A stretch of 7,634 bases of DNA. Source: Gammaproteobacteria bacterium (GTDB taxonomy: Bacteria; Pseudomonadota; Gammaproteobacteria; Pseudomonadales; Halieaceae). Location: positions 1 through 7,634 of the forward strand of contig JAOUDU010000117.1 in assembly GCA_029859085.1 (NCBI GenBank), given 5' to 3'. A program made the position numbers and the translations under genes. The notes under the pieces were generated by a model that saw only the letters and a list, made by a program, of their open reading frames with translations, made no database searches and was not told the origin of the DNA. This document shows, piece by piece, positions 5,398 to 7,634 of the stretch. Every line of letters begins with the position of its first letter. The stretch's first letter is position 1.

Positions 5398-7634
5398 TCA
5401 CCGCCGCCGCAGCCGCAGCGCGTTGCCCACCACCGACAGGGAGCTCATGCTCATGGCCACCGCGGCGATCATCGGCGACAGCAGCAGGCCGGTGAAGGGG
5501 TAAAGCACGCCGGCGGCAATGGGCACCCCCAGGCCGTTGTAGAGGAAGGCGAACAGCAGGTTCTGGCGCATATTGCGCACCGTGGCCACCGATACCTGGC
5601 GGGCTGCCGCAATGCCCCTCAAATCGCCTTTCACCAGGGTCAACTGGGCAGTGCTCATGGCCACATCGGTACCCGTGCCCATGGCGATACCGACATCGGC
5701 CCGGGCCAGGGCGGGTGCGTCATTGATGCCATCCCCCGCCATTGCGACCCGGTGCCCGCGGGCCTGCAGGGCGGCAACCAGGTCGTCCTTGCCCCGGGGG
5801 CGCACTTCGCCGTGGACCTCCTCTATGCCCAGCTCCGCCGCCACCGCTTTGGCGGTGGCGAGGGCGTCCCCGGTGGCCATCACGATACGCAGGCCACTGT
5901 CGCGCAGGGTGGCAATAGCTTCACGACTGGAGGCTTTTACCGGGTCCGCCACCGCCAGCAGGCCGGCGAGGGCCCCGTCCACCGCCAGGTACATGACGCT
6001 GGCGCCGCGGGTGCGCAGGCTTTCCGCCTGCGTCGCCATGCCGCGCCAGTTCACTCCCTGCTCGTCCATTAATGCAGTGTTCCCCAGGGCCACGGCAGCG
6101 CCCTCCACCTCGCCCCGAACCCCGACGCCCGAGGCCGACTCGAAGCCCTCGGCTTTTGCCAGGGATAATGCGCGCCGGTTGGCCTCGGCGACGATGGCCC
6201 GCGCCAGCGGGTGCTCGCTGCCCTGGTCGAGGCTGGCGGCGATGCGCAACACCTCGTCACCGGTAAACTCCCCCGCAGCCGTGACTGCGTGAAAGGCCGG
6301 CCGGCCCTCGGTCAGGGTGCCGGTCTTGTCGACGATAAGGGTATCCACTTCCCGCAGGTGCTCGATGGCGGCGGCATCCCGGAACAGGATGCCCTGGGCG
6401 GCGGCGTTGCCGGTGGCCACCATGACCGACATCGGCGTGGCCAGGCCCAGCGCGCAGGGACAGGCGATGATCAGCACCGAAACCGCGTTGATCAGGCCGA
6501 AGGCCCAGCTCGGCTGGGGACCGAACAGGCCCCACAGTACAAAGGTCAGCACCGCGGCGGAGATGACGACCGCCACGAAATACCCCGCCACCCGGTCCGC
6601 CATACGCTGCATAGGCGCCTTCGAGCGCTGGGCATTGGCCACCATCTGTACGATCTGGGCCAGTACCGTCGCCGAGCCCACTTTTTCCGCCCGCATCACC
6701 ATTGCGCCACTGGTATTGAGTGATGCGCCGATCAGCGAATCCCCGGGGGTTTTGCTCACCGGCATCGGCTCACCGGTGAGCATGGATTCATCCACCGCGC
6801 TGCCGCCTTCGAGCACGACACCGTCCACCGGCACCTTTTCTCCCGGGCGGACGCGCAGCCGGTCACCGGGATGGACGTGGGCCAGCGGAATATCCTCCTC
6901 GGTGCCGTCATCGCGGATGCGCCGGGCATTGCTGGGCGCCAGGCCCAGCAGCGCCCGGATAGCGGCGCCGGTTTCGGAGCGGGCTTTGAGCTCCAGGATC
7001 TGGCCCAGCAGGGTGAGGGATATGATCACCGCCGAGGCCTCGAAGTACACCGCCACCTGGCCGCCCATCCGGAAGGAGTCGGGAAAGCTGCCGGGCGCCG
7101 CGGTGGCGACCACGCTGTAAATCCAGGCGGCGCCGGTGCCGGTGCCGATCAGCGTCCACATGTTGGGCTGGCGCGTGAGCAGCGACTGCCACCAGCGCTG
7201 GAAGAATGGCGCCCCCGCCCAAAACACCACCGGTGTCGCCAGCGCCAGCTCGACCCAGGGCCGCGCCGCGCCCAGCAGGCTGTCAAAAGCGCCGCCGGAC
7301 ATGGCGATGGCGAACACCAGAGCGGTCAGCGGCAGGGTCCACCAGAAGCGGCGGCGGAAGTCGTCCAGCTCCGGGTTGTCCTGCTCCTCCAGCGAGGGCA
7401 TGACCGGCTCCAGCGCCATACCGCATTTCGGACAGGTGCCGGGCCCCAGCTGCAGCACCTCCGGGTGCATCGGGCAGCTGTACTCCACGTCCGCCCGGGC
7501 GGGGTCCGGCGGCGCCGCCGGGGACGGACCCGGATGCAGGTATTTATCGGGATCGGCTGCAAATTTCGTGCGGCATCCCGCGCAGCAGAAGAAATAAGTC
7601 TGGCCGTCAAACTCGTGCCGATGCTTTGACTCAG
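5398..7634 (-). CDS. Copper-type P1B-ATPase with N-terminal YHS and heavy-metal-binding domains, 5' end outside window
   Basis: CopA-like inner-membrane ATPase that probably exports Cu(I) or Ag(I). Residues are numbered from the in-frame GTG at 7488. Eight hydrophobic segments lie at about 48-67, 76-97, 109-130, 144-164, 298-322, 330-356, 642-664 and 668-690. Core motifs are TGE (238-240) in the actuator domain, CPC (343-345) in the sixth helix, phosphorylated Asp387 in [13 protein letters not shown] (424-427) and GDGINDAPA (585-593). YN (650-651) and MSS (681-683) in the last two helices fit the Cu(I) class. The N-terminus has a short metal-binding domain (CPMHPE at 5-10, CPKCGM at 19-24) and no classical CxxC HMA domain. 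The GTG at 7488 is probably not the start: 48 further sense codons run to the edge, encoding a YHS domain (7632-7537, motif YFFCCAGC) and a Pro/Ala linker. An alternative is another soft-metal substrate. Confidence 0.93.
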   Translation of the reverse strand, partial: ESKHRHEFDGQTYFFCCAGCRTKFAADPDKYLHPGPSPAAPPDPARADVEYSCPMHPEVLQLGPGTCPKCGMALEPVMPSLEEQDNPELDDFRRRFWWTLPLTALVFAIAMSGGAFDSLLGAARPWVELALATPVVFWAGAPFFQRWWQSLLTRQPNMWTLIGTGTGAAWIYSVVATAAPGSFPDSFRMGGQVAVYFEASAVIISLTLLGQILELKARSETGAAIRALLGLAPSNARRIRDDGTEEDIPLAHVHPGDRLRVRPGEKVPVDGVVLEGGSAVDESMLTGEPMPVSKTPGDSLIGASLNTSGAMVMRAEKVGSATVLAQIVQMVANAQRSKAPMQRMADRVAGYFVAVVISAAVLTFVLWGLFGPQPSWAFGLINAVSVLIIACPCALGLATPMSVMVATGNAAAQGILFRDAAAIEHLREVDTLIVDKTGTLTEGRPAFHAVTAAGEFTGDEVLRIAASLDQGSEHPLARAIVAEANRRALSLAKAEGFESASGVGVRGEVEGAAVALGNTALMDEQGVNWRGMATQAESLRTRGASVMYLAVDGALAGLLAVADPVKASSREAIATLRDSGLRIVMATGDALATAKAVAAELGIEEVHGEVRPRGKDDLVAALQARGHRVAMAGDGINDAPALARADVGIAMGTGTDVAMSTAQLTLVKGDLRGIAAARQVSVATVRNMRQNLLFAFLYNGLGVPIAAGVLYPFTGLLLSPMIAAVAMSMSSLSVVGNALRLRRR

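Noticed and set aside
1905..5495. A 1196-codon open frame on the + strand, antisense to most of selD and all of selU and rdgC
   Set aside because: The three real genes share one frame, and this antisense frame is in register with their codons. Its stops would appear only opposite sense codons TTA, CTA or TCA, which are rare in GC-rich genes. The translation is low-complexity (Gln, Arg, Ala, Gly, His) with no motif, whereas the - strand proteins match known families end to end.
5573..6292. A 239-codon + strand frame opposite the ATPase catalytic domain
   Set aside because: It lies antisense to the DKTG and GDGIND regions of the pump, and its Ala/Arg/Ser/Pro-rich translation is typical of GC-rich shadow frames.
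6871..7629. A 252-codon + strand frame opposite the 5' part of the ATPase gene
   Set aside because: It is antisense to a well-supported P-type ATPase and its YHS extension, has skewed composition and no recognisable domain.

Overview
This is a high-GC stretch of bacterial chromosome carrying six protein genes and almost no non-coding DNA. The RdgC, SelU and fused SelD proteins point to a gammaproteobacterium. The base composition and gene set would suit a marine lineage such as Halieaceae/Cellvibrionales, but that placement is inferred from family resemblance and not proven here. I see no rRNA, tRNA, CRISPR array, insertion sequence, integrase or phage gene.

Layout: two small membrane-protein genes lie on the + strand at the left. 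One is a minimal K+-channel-like protein (10-435). The other is a DUF2238/YjdF-family protein (505-1104). Everything else is on the - strand and reads right to left: a copper-type P1B ATPase (5398 to the right edge, 5' end outside the window), then rdgC (4428-5333), selU/mnmH (3324-4418) and selD (1101-3320). The yjdF-like gene and selD converge and share the four bases CTAG as their two stop codons.

rdgC, selU and selD are packed with gaps of 9 and 3 nt and lie in the same reading frame, which suggests one operon. A plausible sigma70 promoter sits in the 64-nt gap upstream of rdgC. SelD makes selenophosphate from selenide and ATP. SelU uses it to turn 2-thiouridine into 2-selenouridine at the wobble position of certain tRNAs. 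The two genes together are therefore a complete selenophosphate-to-tRNA pathway. SelD here is a natural fusion: an FAD/NAD(P)H-dependent oxidoreductase of the NADH-dehydrogenase type precedes the kinase, possibly coupling redox chemistry to selenium activation. RdgC, a DNA-binding recombination modulator, has no known selenium link and may simply share the promoter.

The ATPase is a Cu(I)-type exporter. Its coding frame stays open past the obvious internal GTG start to the edge of the window. The additional 48 codons encode a Cys-rich YHS metal-binding domain, so the true start lies outside the window.

I found no convincing new biological system. The most notable items are the oxidoreductase-SelD fusion in an rdgC-selU-selD operon, the hidden YHS domain of the ATPase, and the shared-stop convergent gene pair.
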